The notes: generated by a model not told the origin, from the sequence alone. DNA of 64,000 nt from an uncultured Clostridia bacterium (GCA_934500705.1 CAKSTI010000013.1:20233-84232); one strand, 5' to 3'; numbered from the stretch's first letter, positions 25,711-35,305 are shown. Numbers and translations are program-made.

Positions 25711-27309
25711 CTATTTCAGCAATGAGCAGATAACCTTTGCCGCTTCGGCACGGTTAGCCGCCGCCGTGGGGTTGAAGTTGCCGTTTTCGTCGCCCTGCAT
25801 TACGCCGGTTGAGCGCAGAGTGTAAACTGCGTCCTTGGCATAGTCCGCTATGGCGGAATCGTCGGCAAATGCCGCAGCTCCGTTATTTGCAGCAGAGCGT
25901 CCCGCATAGACAAGCGCACGCTTTATCATAACCGCCATATCCTGACGGGAGATGTTGTATCCGCCGCCAAAGTTCGTTTCCGAAATGCCGCTGACAATGC
26001 CTGCCGCATATGCCGCCTTAATGAACGGTGCGTCCCAGTTTGAGTCTGACACGTCGGTAAAATTAATGCCGCTGTCATCACCGCCGATGATGCCGAGCGC
26101 AAGTGTAAGCATCTTTACAAATTCGGAACGTGTAACGCTCTTTGCCGGCAAAAATCTGCCGTCGCCCAAACCTGCAACAATACCCTTTGAGGCGAGAGTT
26201 TCTATGCTCTGCTTTGCCCAGTCGTAACCGCTGAGGTCGGAAAATGCACTCTTTGCAGCGGTATTGTCCGACGAGTAATCAACGTTGCCGCCTGTGAGCT
26301 TGCCGGAGTTTCCGCCTCCGCCGCCGGTTTTGCCGCCGCCCGAACCTGAACCTGAACCGCCTTTATCGTTGGCGTCGGCTTTAAGGCTGTTGAACTTAGC
26401 TCTCAAAGCCGCAAGGTCTGCAAAGGTCTGGTTACACAAGTTTTTATAAACGCTGTCGGGTGTATTTGAGGTGTCTATGCCGATAAAAGCTGCGTGTGCT
26501 TCGAGTACTGCCTTAACATTGCCGAAGCCGTTGGCGTCTTTAACAAGCGCCAAAATCATTGCCTCGGTAATTTTATCGGCAAAGTCGTTATAATCCGAGA
26601 TTGTTTTGCCGCTTATTAGGGCGCTTGCCTCTTTTTTGTGGCTGTCTTTAAACCTCTCGGCGGTGAAAACATCGTTGCCGCTGATTGAGAAAATGTCTAA
26701 GTATTCGTCATAATCAAACACATTTGCGATTTTGCCCTCGCCGATGTACTGGTATATAAGCTCTCTTTGGAGCTTTAAAACCGAGCCGTTGACGTCGTCG
26801 GCGTTTAGCGGAATAAGCTTTTTAACCCTTGATGCAAGCGATGAGAAAGAAGGCTCTGCATCTACGCCGTTCAAGTAAAGTCCGAGGGCGTATCTGTCAT
26901 CTTTAATGCACTTTTGCGTATCTGCCGATGCGTTTAAGCGTTCGATTGCGTTTCTTGTACTTTCGCTGTCCGCATAGACAAAGTTTTTTGCCGTTTCCTC
27001 CTCGGCAAGTGATGCCGTTACGGTGAACACATCTGCGCCCTTCATCTTAAAAGCAATTTCAAAACTGCCGTCCGCATTTGTCTTAATCTGGTTCTGGTAG
27101 GCGAGCTTATCGAAAAACTCGCTGTCCGAAACGCCGTTTGAGTTAACCGTCACAATGAGGTTTTCATCATTTGCGTCGGTTGTACCCTTTACGGTTACGG
27201 TATCGTTTTTCAAATCCGTGCCTATGCTCTCTATGCTTACCTGTGCGCTTGCCGCAGAGGCAAACGCAACGGTGAAAGCAAGAACGAGAGAAGGTAATTT
27301 TATTTTCAT
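25711..27309 (-). CDS. Surface protein with C-terminal SLH domains
   Basis: The 532-aa protein has a signal peptide (to about residue 21), an Ig-like domain (22-110), a helical region (120-320), a glycine-rich linker (GGSGSGSGGGKTGGGGG, about 325-345), and three SLH repeats at the C-terminus (365-530, with VTRSEFVKMLTLALGI, ISRQDMAVMIKRALVY and ANRAEAAKVICSLL). The start at 27309 has GGGAG 8 nt upstream. It follows the GH-A/CBM9 gene by 19 nt, so it is probably co-translated in the same operon. Confidence 0.83.
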   Translation of the reverse strand: MKIKLPSLVLAFTVAFASAASAQVSIESIGTDLKNDTVTVKGTTDANDENLIVTVNSNGVSDSEFFDKLAYQNQIKTNADGSFEIAFKMKGADVFTVTASLAEEETAKNFVYADSESTRNAIERLNASADTQKCIKDDRYALGLYLNGVDAEPSFSSLASRVKKLIPLNADDVNGSVLKLQRELIYQYIGEGKIANVFDYDEYLDIFSISGNDVFTAERFKDSHKKEASALISGKTISDYNDFADKITEAMILALVKDANGFGNVKAVLEAHAAFIGIDTSNTPDSVYKNLCNQTFADLAALRAKFNSLKADANDKGGSGSGSGGGKTGGGGGNSGKLTGGNVDYSSDNTAAKSAFSDLSGYDWAKQSIETLASKGIVAGLGDGRFLPAKSVTRSEFVKMLTLALGIIGGDDSGINFTDVSDSNWDAPFIKAAYAAGIVSGISETNFGGGYNISRQDMAVMIKRALVYAGRSAANNGAAAFADDSAIADYAKDAVYTLRSTGVMQGDENGNFNPTAAANRAEAAKVICSLLK

Positions 27310-27328
27310 AACTGCACTCCCTTTTGTT

Positions 27329-30300
27329 TTATTTATCTGCAAGGTACATATCGGAGAAGTATCCGACGTTCTTGTATGTACCTATTGCGCCGAGAACCTG
27401 TGAGTATTCCATATATTTATTTCTTCCCAGACCGTCATCGTCATTTATAAGGAAGGCAAATTTAGGAATATATCCGGGTCCTACCTTTGACGGGTCACGC
27501 AGGCACTGCGCCCAGGGGATTTTTATTTCATAATATATCTTGTTTCCTTCGTGTACTATGACAAGCTCCTTATCCTCAACAAGACCTGTGGGAAGCGCAG
27601 AATTGTTTGAAAGGTGCCTGTACATCTGCGGGCCGTCCGGCGTGAGTGCAACGGTAAGCTCGTTATAGCTGCCGCTCGATGCCGTATCCTGGTCGGCAAG
27701 ACCTATCTGAATACTGTCGCCGTCCCAGATGTTTGAGCCCGTATTTTTTTGGACAAACTGGTTGTCCGTTACTTCGATGAAGAAATAAATGTTTTCTTCA
27801 TCATAAGTTGCGGTAGCCTTACCGCTGAGATCGCTCTCGCCGAGGTAAATCTTATTGCCGTAGAGGAGTTCCACGTTCTCGTTGTTTTCGCCGGGTGAAA
27901 TCGGGAACCAGGTGTCCGTTCTGTACTCGCCGTCGGACACCTTGCCGTCTATGGTGGGCTTGGTGTACGCATAGGGTACGGTGGTAAAGAACATCGTGTG
28001 TTTATCGTCAAAGTACTCGCCGTTATCAAGCCGCAGGGACACGTTGTAGTCACGCATTTCTTTGGTGATAATCTCCGGCATAAAGAGTTTCTTTTCATAT
28101 GTCGCCTTGGGCGCCAAATCCTTAATCTGAATGTCGCCGACGTACTTTGCAATCTCTGACGGAGCGTTTACCTTTAACACACCGCTTACCGGACCTGAGT
28201 TTTTGTTATTGGTAACTTTAAGGTCAAGATACCAGCGGTTAATGTTGCTTGTGTCGCTCATAGCGTGAGTTTCGCCTATTGTAACCGTCTGTTCGTTATC
28301 TATCTTGATATTTCCGGAATAAACCAGCTTGTCACCGTCCGTTACATCAAACATTGCGCACTTGTTGTAAAAAGCTGCCTTGGGTGTTGTGAGCACGTAC
28401 TTTGCCTTGCCGTTTTTAAATCCGTCGTTTTCCGAAACGGAAAAATCCGTGTTTTTTGGCTCTATCTTCATATTGTCAGAATTGGGTATGGCTATGTTTG
28501 CAATTACCGTATCATTAACGGTTGCAACCGCAACTTTTTCGCCTGCATCTATTGTAGGCGCTGCGCTGTTGAATTTTTTAAAGTCGCCTATGAGGTAAAC
28601 CGGGCTGTCGGTCAGCATAAAGTTAAACACACCGTTTACCGCCTTCATAGTGCGCTCATTGCCAAACATATCGACAACCGTAACCTCGTCAATACCGAGA
28701 TTGAGTGCATACGGCTCACGGTCGTTGCTCGTCCACACACCTATTGCCTGACTGCCTTTGCCGTCGGAGTTATCCCTGTTCCAGCGGTAAGCGTATATAC
28801 GTGCGGTGAGGTCTGCCTCCTTGCCGTCCGCTGCGTCCACAAAGTTGTCGCCGCTACCTACAATCCAGTTTGCGCACGCCGCCGCAACATACGCCGGCAG
28901 GGCGGAGTAAGGTGTGTCGTCATAAACCGAATTAATTGTTCCGTATGTGGCCTCACCGTAGCTCGGCTCCATACCGGAATTCATAAATTCGTAAAAGTAT
29001 ATTCTGTCGTAATATTTGAGGGCGTCGTTTTGCAAGAGCGCTCTGGAAAGGTTGTTTGCCTTATCCATATCGGTAACAAAGCAGTTATCCATTTGCTGAT
29101 GCCAGCCTGTTTCGGTACACCATATTTCCTTTTCGGGGTGGCCGAACTCTGCCATCAGCTTTCTCACCTGTGCAACGGGTGTCATTTGGTTACCGTTTTC
29201 AAACGATTTCATCCAGTCGTATGGGTGGTAAGAAACGCCGTCCATATATTCAAGTGCGCCTGCCTCAAACCACTTTCTCACAAGCGCAAGGTCAATAAGA
29301 CCGGTATCTATACCGATGACCTTCATATTCGGGTTTGCCTCTTTGGTACCCTCATAGAGAGCCTTAACCATATATGTGTACTGCTCGCCGGTGCCGTTGG
29401 GGTAGGTAAGGTTCCACTCGTTTGCCGACTCCACGGCATATCCGGCTGTTCCAAGCTCCTTGGTAATCCACGAGCAATATTTTTTGTAAGCCTGCCACGC
29501 CTCGTCGGTACTTATGGGGTGAGAGTCGGGGTACACATTTTCGTTATGCGAAAAGTGAACGGGCATATATTCTATCCCCCATTTTTTTGCGCCTTCGAGA
29601 GCCGCTGCGGTGGTGCTTTTTAGTTTATACTGCCCTTTTGCTTTTTCGTTATCCGGCCAGCGGATGGAGTCACGCACACTGACATAGCCGCTGCGTTTGG
29701 CAAGGGAAAGCTGCTCGTCCACACCGGAGCGGTAGTTGTCCATACCGTCGAAGTGAACGTTTGTGCCGGCTCTCTTATTGGCAACCTTGGACTCCCTCGC
29801 ACGGGAAGTATCGGTTGTAAATACCGACTTTACGCCGTCTGCCGTAAACTCTGCGTAATACTTGAACACGCCGTAGGGCATAGCGTCCAAAACGGAGGTT
29901 ATTGTCTTTTCCTCCTCTGCACCTATTGACACCTTTTCCGTCTTTTCGGCAACGGTCATATTTGTTGTAGTGTCAACCGCATAGTAACGGGCGTTTAAGT
30001 CGTACATCTGTTTTGTATTGTTTTTAAGGGCAATGTCGAACTTTGCGTCCTCATCGTCATAGAAAACGTTTCCGTATGCCGAGGTTGTGATTTTGCCGGA
30101 GAAGGGATTTTTCTCCTCCAGCTTTTTAACCCTGACTGCGCCTATAACAATGTCGTCAATGGTCGAAATTCTGCCGTAACGGTTGGGGTAATAGGACGAA
30201 TAATTCTTGCCGTAACCGGAGTCCGTCGATGCTGTGATGTCGTGGTTGCTATCTAAAATATTTGCGGAAATCTTAAAATCACAGTCATCTAAATTATCGG

Positions 30301-30772
30301 CGAATCTTGCGTCCTGAATGCGAAAAGTTCTCGTACGCCAAGCCTTGATTTTTTTGTTTTTTGCGGCTTTGGCACCGTATGAAGTTTTCTGCATTCCCGC
30401 CCAGCGATTGGGGCGATCCTGTGCGCTGTATACAAGCGAAAATACCGCCGCACCTGCGTCGTAATAGTCAACTTCTATCTCGAACACACTGCCGTCGGAC
30501 ACCTTATAGGCAAATGACGAATTAAGGTCAACGTTGATTGTAGCCTCCGCCTCGCTGTTTTTTGAAAGCGCCCAGCCGACTCTGCCCTCGTGCTCTGCGG
30601 TTTTAACATTGCCGCTTGCCATAGCAACCTTCATATTGACCGCCGCTGCGCCGGGGGTCGAAAACTCTGCATAAGCAAGGTTTTTATCCGTTTCCGCAAA
30701 CGAAACGGACGGGGTAAGCATTACGGCAGAAAGCACAAGGCTGAGTGCCGATTTTATGATGCTTTTTTTCAT
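27329..30772 (-). CDS. Secreted clan GH-A glycoside hydrolase with CBM9-like module
   Basis: The 1147-aa protein has a signal peptide, an N-terminal beta-sandwich (30-220), an Ig-like domain (225-325), a (beta/alpha)8 domain (335-690) with probable acid/base Glu452 (ESANEWN) and nucleophile Glu554 (WCTETGWHQ), a beta-rich linker region, and a C-terminal CBM9-like module (about 930-1145, with KPTIDGKVSDGEY, IWDGDSIQIGL and YEIKIPWAQC). CBM9 modules bind glycan ends. It lies 13 nt after the sugar permease gene, so it is an enzyme of the same operon. The start at 30772 is favoured; an ATG at 30778 sits only 4 nt after GAGG. Confidence 0.8.
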   Translation of the reverse strand: MKKSIIKSALSLVLSAVMLTPSVSFAETDKNLAYAEFSTPGAAAVNMKVAMASGNVKTAEHEGRVGWALSKNSEAEATINVDLNSSFAYKVSDGSVFEIEVDYYDAGAAVFSLVYSAQDRPNRWAGMQKTSYGAKAAKNKKIKAWRTRTFRIQDARFADNLDDCDFKISANILDSNHDITASTDSGYGKNYSSYYPNRYGRISTIDDIVIGAVRVKKLEEKNPFSGKITTSAYGNVFYDDEDAKFDIALKNNTKQMYDLNARYYAVDTTTNMTVAEKTEKVSIGAEEEKTITSVLDAMPYGVFKYYAEFTADGVKSVFTTDTSRARESKVANKRAGTNVHFDGMDNYRSGVDEQLSLAKRSGYVSVRDSIRWPDNEKAKGQYKLKSTTAAALEGAKKWGIEYMPVHFSHNENVYPDSHPISTDEAWQAYKKYCSWITKELGTAGYAVESANEWNLTYPNGTGEQYTYMVKALYEGTKEANPNMKVIGIDTGLIDLALVRKWFEAGALEYMDGVSYHPYDWMKSFENGNQMTPVAQVRKLMAEFGHPEKEIWCTETGWHQQMDNCFVTDMDKANNLSRALLQNDALKYYDRIYFYEFMNSGMEPSYGEATYGTINSVYDDTPYSALPAYVAAACANWIVGSGDNFVDAADGKEADLTARIYAYRWNRDNSDGKGSQAIGVWTSNDREPYALNLGIDEVTVVDMFGNERTMKAVNGVFNFMLTDSPVYLIGDFKKFNSAAPTIDAGEKVAVATVNDTVIANIAIPNSDNMKIEPKNTDFSVSENDGFKNGKAKYVLTTPKAAFYNKCAMFDVTDGDKLVYSGNIKIDNEQTVTIGETHAMSDTSNINRWYLDLKVTNNKNSGPVSGVLKVNAPSEIAKYVGDIQIKDLAPKATYEKKLFMPEIITKEMRDYNVSLRLDNGEYFDDKHTMFFTTVPYAYTKPTIDGKVSDGEYRTDTWFPISPGENNENVELLYGNKIYLGESDLSGKATATYDEENIYFFIEVTDNQFVQKNTGSNIWDGDSIQIGLADQDTASSGSYNELTVALTPDGPQMYRHLSNNSALPTGLVEDKELVIVHEGNKIYYEIKIPWAQCLRDPSKVGPGYIPKFAFLINDDDGLGRNKYMEYSQVLGAIGTYKNVGYFSDMYLADK

Positions 30773-30785
30773 TAACATATCACCT

Positions 30786-31676
30786 CTATCCTTTCACTCC
30801 TCCTATTGTAAGTCCGCCGATAATCTGCTTTTGGAAAATGAGATATATAACCGACGGCGGAACAATTACAATAAGCATTGCAACTGTGTATTGGTCTATG
30901 GTAGTGCCGCCTTTCATAGAATAAATTTTCTGTCCTATAACCGACGTCTGAGGTTTCGTCAAAAGCAGCAGCGGCCAGAAAAAGTTACCCCAGGCGCCGT
31001 TAAACTGGAATATTGTTATAACTGCCATTACGGGGATTGAAAGCGGAATAACTATCTTGTAGAACATCTGCAAGTTTGTGCAGCCGTCGAGCTTTGCCGA
31101 CTCAAAGAACGATATGGAAAGCGAGTCAAAAAAGCTCTTAAACAGCAGAACATAGTAGCAGTTTGCGCCTGCGCAAAGCCACATAGGCCAGTAAGTGTTA
31201 GACAAATTCCAGTGAGTGAGCGGAAAATCCGTAAACGTCATAAAAAGCGGAACCTGACTGACGTTGGACGGCAGCAGCATTGTCCACATAACAACCATAA
31301 ATATAAGGCGTGAACCTCTCGGCTTTAACCTTGACAGGACGTAGCCTGCAAGACCGTTTATGGCAATGGTGAATACTATGTCGCCGGCTGACATTATAAT
31401 TGTGTTTACAAATGTTCTGCCGAAACGGTACTTTGACCACACCGTCATAATTTTGCCGAAGTCTATCTTTTTGGGGAAAAACGACGGGGGTATCTGCAAA
31501 AATTCCTTTGTATCCTTAAAAGCCGAAAGGAAAATCCACAAAACGGGAAGTATACACACAAGGCTGAGTATTATGGAAACAGCCATAAAGAGAGCGTGAA
31601 CGACACGTATATACGGCTTTTTGTACTCCATAGGGAATATCATACCCGTCATTTCGGGTTGTTTGTTTTTACGCAT
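30786..31676 (-). CDS. CUT1 sugar ABC transporter permease (MalG/LplC-like)
   Basis: The 296-aa membrane protein has six predicted transmembrane helices and the EAA-type loop ESAKLDGCTNLQMFYKIVIP that docks with the ATPase. It starts 8 nt inside the end of the partner permease gene and has AGGTG 7 nt upstream. No transport ATPase is in this locus; a shared MsmX-type ATPase elsewhere in the genome probably serves it. It would import oligosaccharides released by the surface hydrolases. Confidence 0.9.
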   Translation of the reverse strand: MRKNKQPEMTGMIFPMEYKKPYIRVVHALFMAVSIILSLVCILPVLWIFLSAFKDTKEFLQIPPSFFPKKIDFGKIMTVWSKYRFGRTFVNTIIMSAGDIVFTIAINGLAGYVLSRLKPRGSRLIFMVVMWTMLLPSNVSQVPLFMTFTDFPLTHWNLSNTYWPMWLCAGANCYYVLLFKSFFDSLSISFFESAKLDGCTNLQMFYKIVIPLSIPVMAVITIFQFNGAWGNFFWPLLLLTKPQTSVIGQKIYSMKGGTTIDQYTVAMLIVIVPPSVIYLIFQKQIIGGLTIGGVKG

Positions 31677-32574
31677 CGTTGTTCACCTTCTTTTCTACTT
31701 TGAAATAAAACAGCGTCATTATAAACAGGAGTATAAATGTTATAACGCCGACTGCAAGCGCCTTGTCGATTTTAAAGTTTACAAAAGCGTAACGGTAACC
31801 CAGAAGTGCCAGGGACACCGACGCATTGTTCGGGCCGCCGCCCGTCATTGTCATAGGCTCGGTGAACACCTGGAACACACCGGAGATGTTTTTGATAAGC
31901 ATAAGGAGTATTATGCCGGAAATCTGCGGAAGTGTGATGTGCCATGTTCTCTGCCAGAGGCCTGCGCCGTCTATATATGCCGCCTCATACAGTTCTTTGC
32001 TTATGCTCTGCAAACTGGAAAGGTAGAGTATTGCCGCTCCGCCGAAGCCTGCCCAGGTCATTGTGACGATTATGTAAAAAATAACGTTTTTAGGGTCGTT
32101 GAGCCAGAGCTTGGGCTCCATTCCGAGTTTAATTAATATGTTATTCAAAAGTCCTCCGGCACTGGGGTCATAGATGAGCGTCCACATAAGCGATGTGATA
32201 ATTGCCGGACAAATTGACGGGAAATAAATGGAAAACTTGACAAAGCTCTTCATATACCTTATTTCGTTTATCATTATTGCAAAAAATATCGGCGGTACAA
32301 AGCCGACTACCAGTGAATAACCTACGTATTTAAACGTATTTGCAAGGGTTGTGTTAAAAAGTGTTTCATTTAGCACGTTTCTGTAATTTTCAAGTCCGGC
32401 AAAGCCTATGGGCGTATAGCCTTGGAGCTTGAAAAGCGACAGATACATTCCCGTGAATATCGGGCGCCACACTATTAAAAGCAAACACAGCAGCGACGGC
32501 AGTATAAGCCAGTATGCGGACACATCGCTTTTTAATCTGCCGAGCGTGCCGGTGTGCATTTTTTTCTTTTTCAT
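31669..32574 (-). CDS. CUT1 sugar ABC transporter permease (MalF/LplB-like)
   Basis: The 301-aa membrane protein has six predicted helices and the EAA loop KELYEAAYIDGAGLWQRTWHITLP. The start at 32574 is supported by AGGAAG 6 nt upstream; a 26-residue upstream extension is not. It is paired with the downstream permease by overlapping reading frames and follows the binding-protein gene after a hairpin-containing 140-nt gap. Confidence 0.9.
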   Translation of the reverse strand: MKKKKMHTGTLGRLKSDVSAYWLILPSLLCLLLIVWRPIFTGMYLSLFKLQGYTPIGFAGLENYRNVLNETLFNTTLANTFKYVGYSLVVGFVPPIFFAIMINEIRYMKSFVKFSIYFPSICPAIITSLMWTLIYDPSAGGLLNNILIKLGMEPKLWLNDPKNVIFYIIVTMTWAGFGGAAILYLSSLQSISKELYEAAYIDGAGLWQRTWHITLPQISGIILLMLIKNISGVFQVFTEPMTMTGGGPNNASVSLALLGYRYAFVNFKIDKALAVGVITFILLFIMTLFYFKVEKKVNNDA

Positions 32575-32676
32575 TGCGAACTTCCTTTCTGTGTTGTGTA
32601 TATCTTCGTGAGAAAAAGTAAAAAAGCGTGCAGAATGTGCAAACCGACCCAAAGCGCAGTGTTTTTCTTTGCCTTG

Positions 32677-32699
32677 GGGGGCGTTCTCGCAAACGCCCC
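32677..32699 (-). repeat. Hairpin between binding-protein and permease genes
   Basis: GGGGCGTT and AACGCCCC form an 8-bp GC-rich stem with a 6-nt loop and no T-run on the minus strand. It sits directly after the binding-protein gene, where many sugar importers carry an mRNA 3'-end stabiliser that lets the binding protein be made in excess. Confidence 0.6.
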
Positions 32700-32714
32700 T
32701 GCCGGTTTTTCCCT

Positions 32715-34103
32715 TTATTCTGCCGAGTCCAAGTTGTCTCTCTGGAAGTCCTTAGCCGCTTTCTTGATAAGTGCGGCGGGGTCGGAATTTTTATTTGTGA
32801 CAACCTCCTGTATGCAAGCGTCGAGCACTGCGTACAGCTCCTGACAACTTACGGGCTCCTCCGGTTTGAGTTTGAGGTCGGAGGGGGGATTGTTAAACTC
32901 TTTAACATTGATTGCGTCTATGTTTGCGTACTTGTCAACAATGCCCTTTTCGTATTCGGTTCTCTCTGCGCTGTCTGACCACGGGGAGAACTGATAGAAG
33001 CCTATCGGAAGACCTTTTTCGCTTCTTACCTTGTAGGACTCCTCCATTGTAAGTTTAACGTCATCGTCTATCGATGCTCCCCAGTTGTTGAACTCAATCC
33101 ACTTTATAGCCGCCTCAATCTGCTCGTCGGTACTGCCTGATTTGATAACGTTGAGCGCACCGCCGACCTGTGCGTATCTGCCGCCGGGGCCTTTCGGCAG
33201 TGAGGCAATGCAGATGTCGTTGGGGTTCATATTATATATGCTTACAAGCTCGTCCTGCGGAGGTGTTCCTATGAACATTGCCGCCTGGTCGGTACCGAAG
33301 TACTTCTGCTGTTCCGTTCCGGTTGCAAAAGATGTTTCGGGGATAACGTTGTACTTCCATCTTAAATCCTTTATGTATTGGAGAGCCGATACACATTCCG
33401 GTGAGTCAAACGTTGCTTTCCATTTGCCGTTTTTGTCCTGTTTCATAAACTCTGTGCCAAACGACCAGGCAATGTTTAAAAAGTTCCAGCCGCCGGTATT
33501 GTTTGCCGTGCAGATTACAAGACCGGACTGACCTGTTTTGTCCTTAATTCTCTTTGCGGTTTCGGCAAGTTCTTCATAGGTCTGGGGGATTTTAAGACTG
33601 CCGTCGGCATTTACCTCGCCTGCCTTTTCAAAGAGGGATTTATTTAAGTAAAGACCCATTACGTATGCGGACTTTGGTATCATATAATACTTGCCGTCCT
33701 TGGAAACCAGGTCTTTGAGAGCCGGGTTGAGCTTTTTGTCATAGCCGTACTCTTTGACATACTTTGTAAGATCTGCGCAGTAACCTGCATCTATAATTCT
33801 CTTGCCCTCGGTAAAGTAAGCCTCGTAAATCGTGGGAAGATTGCCGCTGGCAGCTTTTGCAAGGAAGGTATCCAAGCTGAAAGACCAGTTATCGGGGATA
33901 ATCTCAATATTGGGGTTTGCTTTCTCAAAGCGCTCTTTAACCTCCATATACTGAGCATAGCCTTTGGGATTGCTCTCTTTTGACGGCCAAGCGCCGACCG
34001 AAATCTGAACCTTGCCGTCCGATGAAGTCTGTTTTTTCTCGCCGCAGCCTGCTGCCGAAAAAGCAAGTATTGCCGCAAGCACAACTGTCAGTAACCTTTT
34101 CAT
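32715..34103 (-). CDS. CUT1 sugar-binding lipoprotein
   Basis: The 462-aa extracellular solute-binding protein family 1 member has a lipobox (SAAGC at about residue 19) and the usual signature near YEAYFTEGKRIIDAGYCADL. It captures oligosaccharides for the two permeases. It is the first gene of the minus-strand operon, divergent from the three regulatory genes. Upstream are a -10-like TAAAAT and the operator-like motif at 34190-34205, so it is probably induced by the neighbouring two-component system. Confidence 0.92.
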   Translation of the reverse strand: MKRLLTVVLAAILAFSAAGCGEKKQTSSDGKVQISVGAWPSKESNPKGYAQYMEVKERFEKANPNIEIIPDNWSFSLDTFLAKAASGNLPTIYEAYFTEGKRIIDAGYCADLTKYVKEYGYDKKLNPALKDLVSKDGKYYMIPKSAYVMGLYLNKSLFEKAGEVNADGSLKIPQTYEELAETAKRIKDKTGQSGLVICTANNTGGWNFLNIAWSFGTEFMKQDKNGKWKATFDSPECVSALQYIKDLRWKYNVIPETSFATGTEQQKYFGTDQAAMFIGTPPQDELVSIYNMNPNDICIASLPKGPGGRYAQVGGALNVIKSGSTDEQIEAAIKWIEFNNWGASIDDDVKLTMEESYKVRSEKGLPIGFYQFSPWSDSAERTEYEKGIVDKYANIDAINVKEFNNPPSDLKLKPEEPVSCQELYAVLDACIQEVVTNKNSDPAALIKKAAKDFQRDNLDSAE

Positions 34104-34189
34104 AAAAATATACCTCCGTAATATTGTTTTCTGTAATTATATTTTACCCTCTATTTTTTTCTCTGACAACGTAACAAGACTGATATTTT

Positions 34190-34205
34190 GGTGCACTTTG
34201 TCACC
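34190..34205 (-). promoter_or_regulatory. Operator-like motif GGTGAnnnAGTGCACC, site 2
   Basis: The minus strand reads GGTGACAAAGTGCACC, 87 nt before the binding-protein start and 43 nt before a -10-like TAAAAT. Site 1 at 14427-14442 stands 32 nt from its -10, a difference of 11 nt, close to one helical turn. It is a candidate target of the AraC-type response regulator encoded next door. Confidence 0.5.
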
Positions 34206-34243
34206 ACAATGGTTTCAAATGCGGTCATTTGAGGTCTTATTTA

Positions 34244-34272
34244 TTGAATTTAAATCGGGTTTCTGATAATAT
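34244..34272 (+). promoter_or_regulatory. Sigma-A promoter of the regulatory operon
   Basis: TTGAAT (34244-34249) and TAATAT (34267-34272) are separated by 17 nt, about 77 nt upstream of the sensor start at 34349. Confidence 0.5.
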
Positions 34273-34348
34273 TTATCGTGAGATATAATGACCACAGACC
34301 GATTGACCCTTGAATTTATGATATTTGATGAAGAAAAAAGGTGAGACT

Positions 34349-35305
34349 ATGTTTAAAAAGCTGAAAAGAAATTCGGTAATTGCACTTTCCTGCTCCGTAA
34401 CGCTTTTAATATTTTGCTATCTTATGGTCAACTATATATCATACAGAAATCTTTTGTATAATGACTACATCTCCAAGGTTTCCGCATTGTCGGAAATGCA
34501 CGCCGACAACATCGACGCCTTTTTTGACCAGCTCGGAATGAACACGTCCATATTTCTGCACGACCACAAAAGCCGAGAAATTGCAGACACTATGGCAACC
34601 AACACCCGTGCGCAGTTTTCCGACGCAATAGCAAATATCGTAAAGCACTGGGGCAACACGGGTATGGACGACATAATGCTTGTAAACACCGCCGGCGACT
34701 ATGTATCTTACTCCGGAAGGCTCAACTATGACGCATTAAACACCCTTGGCATTTTAAGAGAAGCCAAAATGCGGAAAAATTCCATAATATACACAGCAGA
34801 TAAAAAAATCGCCGTTGACTTCAGCGGAAAGCCGATTTCAAAACCGGACTCGCTTATTTACAGCGAAACCGTTTGCGATGACGAGGGATATCCGCTTTTT
34901 TACATCATTGAGCTTATGAATATGAATGTATTTAAAAAAGTTTTAAGCACGGACGAATATTTTACAAAAGACACATCGGTCTACATAGACTTCGGCGACA
35001 CCGCCTACGATATTACCAACTTAAAGCGGGTGAGAAATGAGTCTTTAAATATCAGGAACAATCGCTCGAAGATAAACAAAAATAAAATTTTTCAGACAAG
35101 ACGGTATAACAAAAAATATAACATATCGGTTGTTACCAACACCCGTTCGAGCGACAACTCACTGTTTATAAGCATAATGAAACCTATGATTGTTGTTATA
35201 TTGCTGACAGTCGGAATTATGTGCTTTTTATGTGCACGCCTGATAGTTGGATTTATTCTTGAGCCGCTTGAAGGAATAAGTATCAAAATGAAACATTTCA
35301 AATGA
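34349..35305 (+). CDS. Membrane sensor protein lacking a kinase domain (Cache-like)
   Basis: The 318-aa protein has a transmembrane helix at about 14-34, an extracellular sensor region (35-280) that looks like the dCache domain of YesM-type kinases, a second helix (about 282-304), and ends after the first turns of a HAMP-like stretch (EPLEGISIKMKHFK). No His kinase or ATPase domain follows. The ATG at 34349 has AAAGGTGAG upstream. It precedes the response regulator by 19 nt and is co-oriented with a complete histidine kinase. It may be a truncated kinase or a separate signal-receptor subunit. Confidence 0.7.
   Translation: MFKKLKRNSVIALSCSVTLLIFCYLMVNYISYRNLLYNDYISKVSALSEMHADNIDAFFDQLGMNTSIFLHDHKSREIADTMATNTRAQFSDAIANIVKHWGNTGMDDIMLVNTAGDYVSYSGRLNYDALNTLGILREAKMRKNSIIYTADKKIAVDFSGKPISKPDSLIYSETVCDDEGYPLFYIIELMNMNVFKKVLSTDEYFTKDTSVYIDFGDTAYDITNLKRVRNESLNIRNNRSKINKNKIFQTRRYNKKYNISVVTNTRSSDNSLFISIMKPMIVVILLTVGIMCFLCARLIVGFILEPLEGISIKMKHFK

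Noticed and set aside
28265..29623. A 452-codon open frame on the plus strand
   Set aside because: It lies antisense to the GH-A/CBM9 hydrolase, is Cys/Val-rich without domain logic, and has no ribosome binding site; it is a shadow of the codon bias of the real gene.
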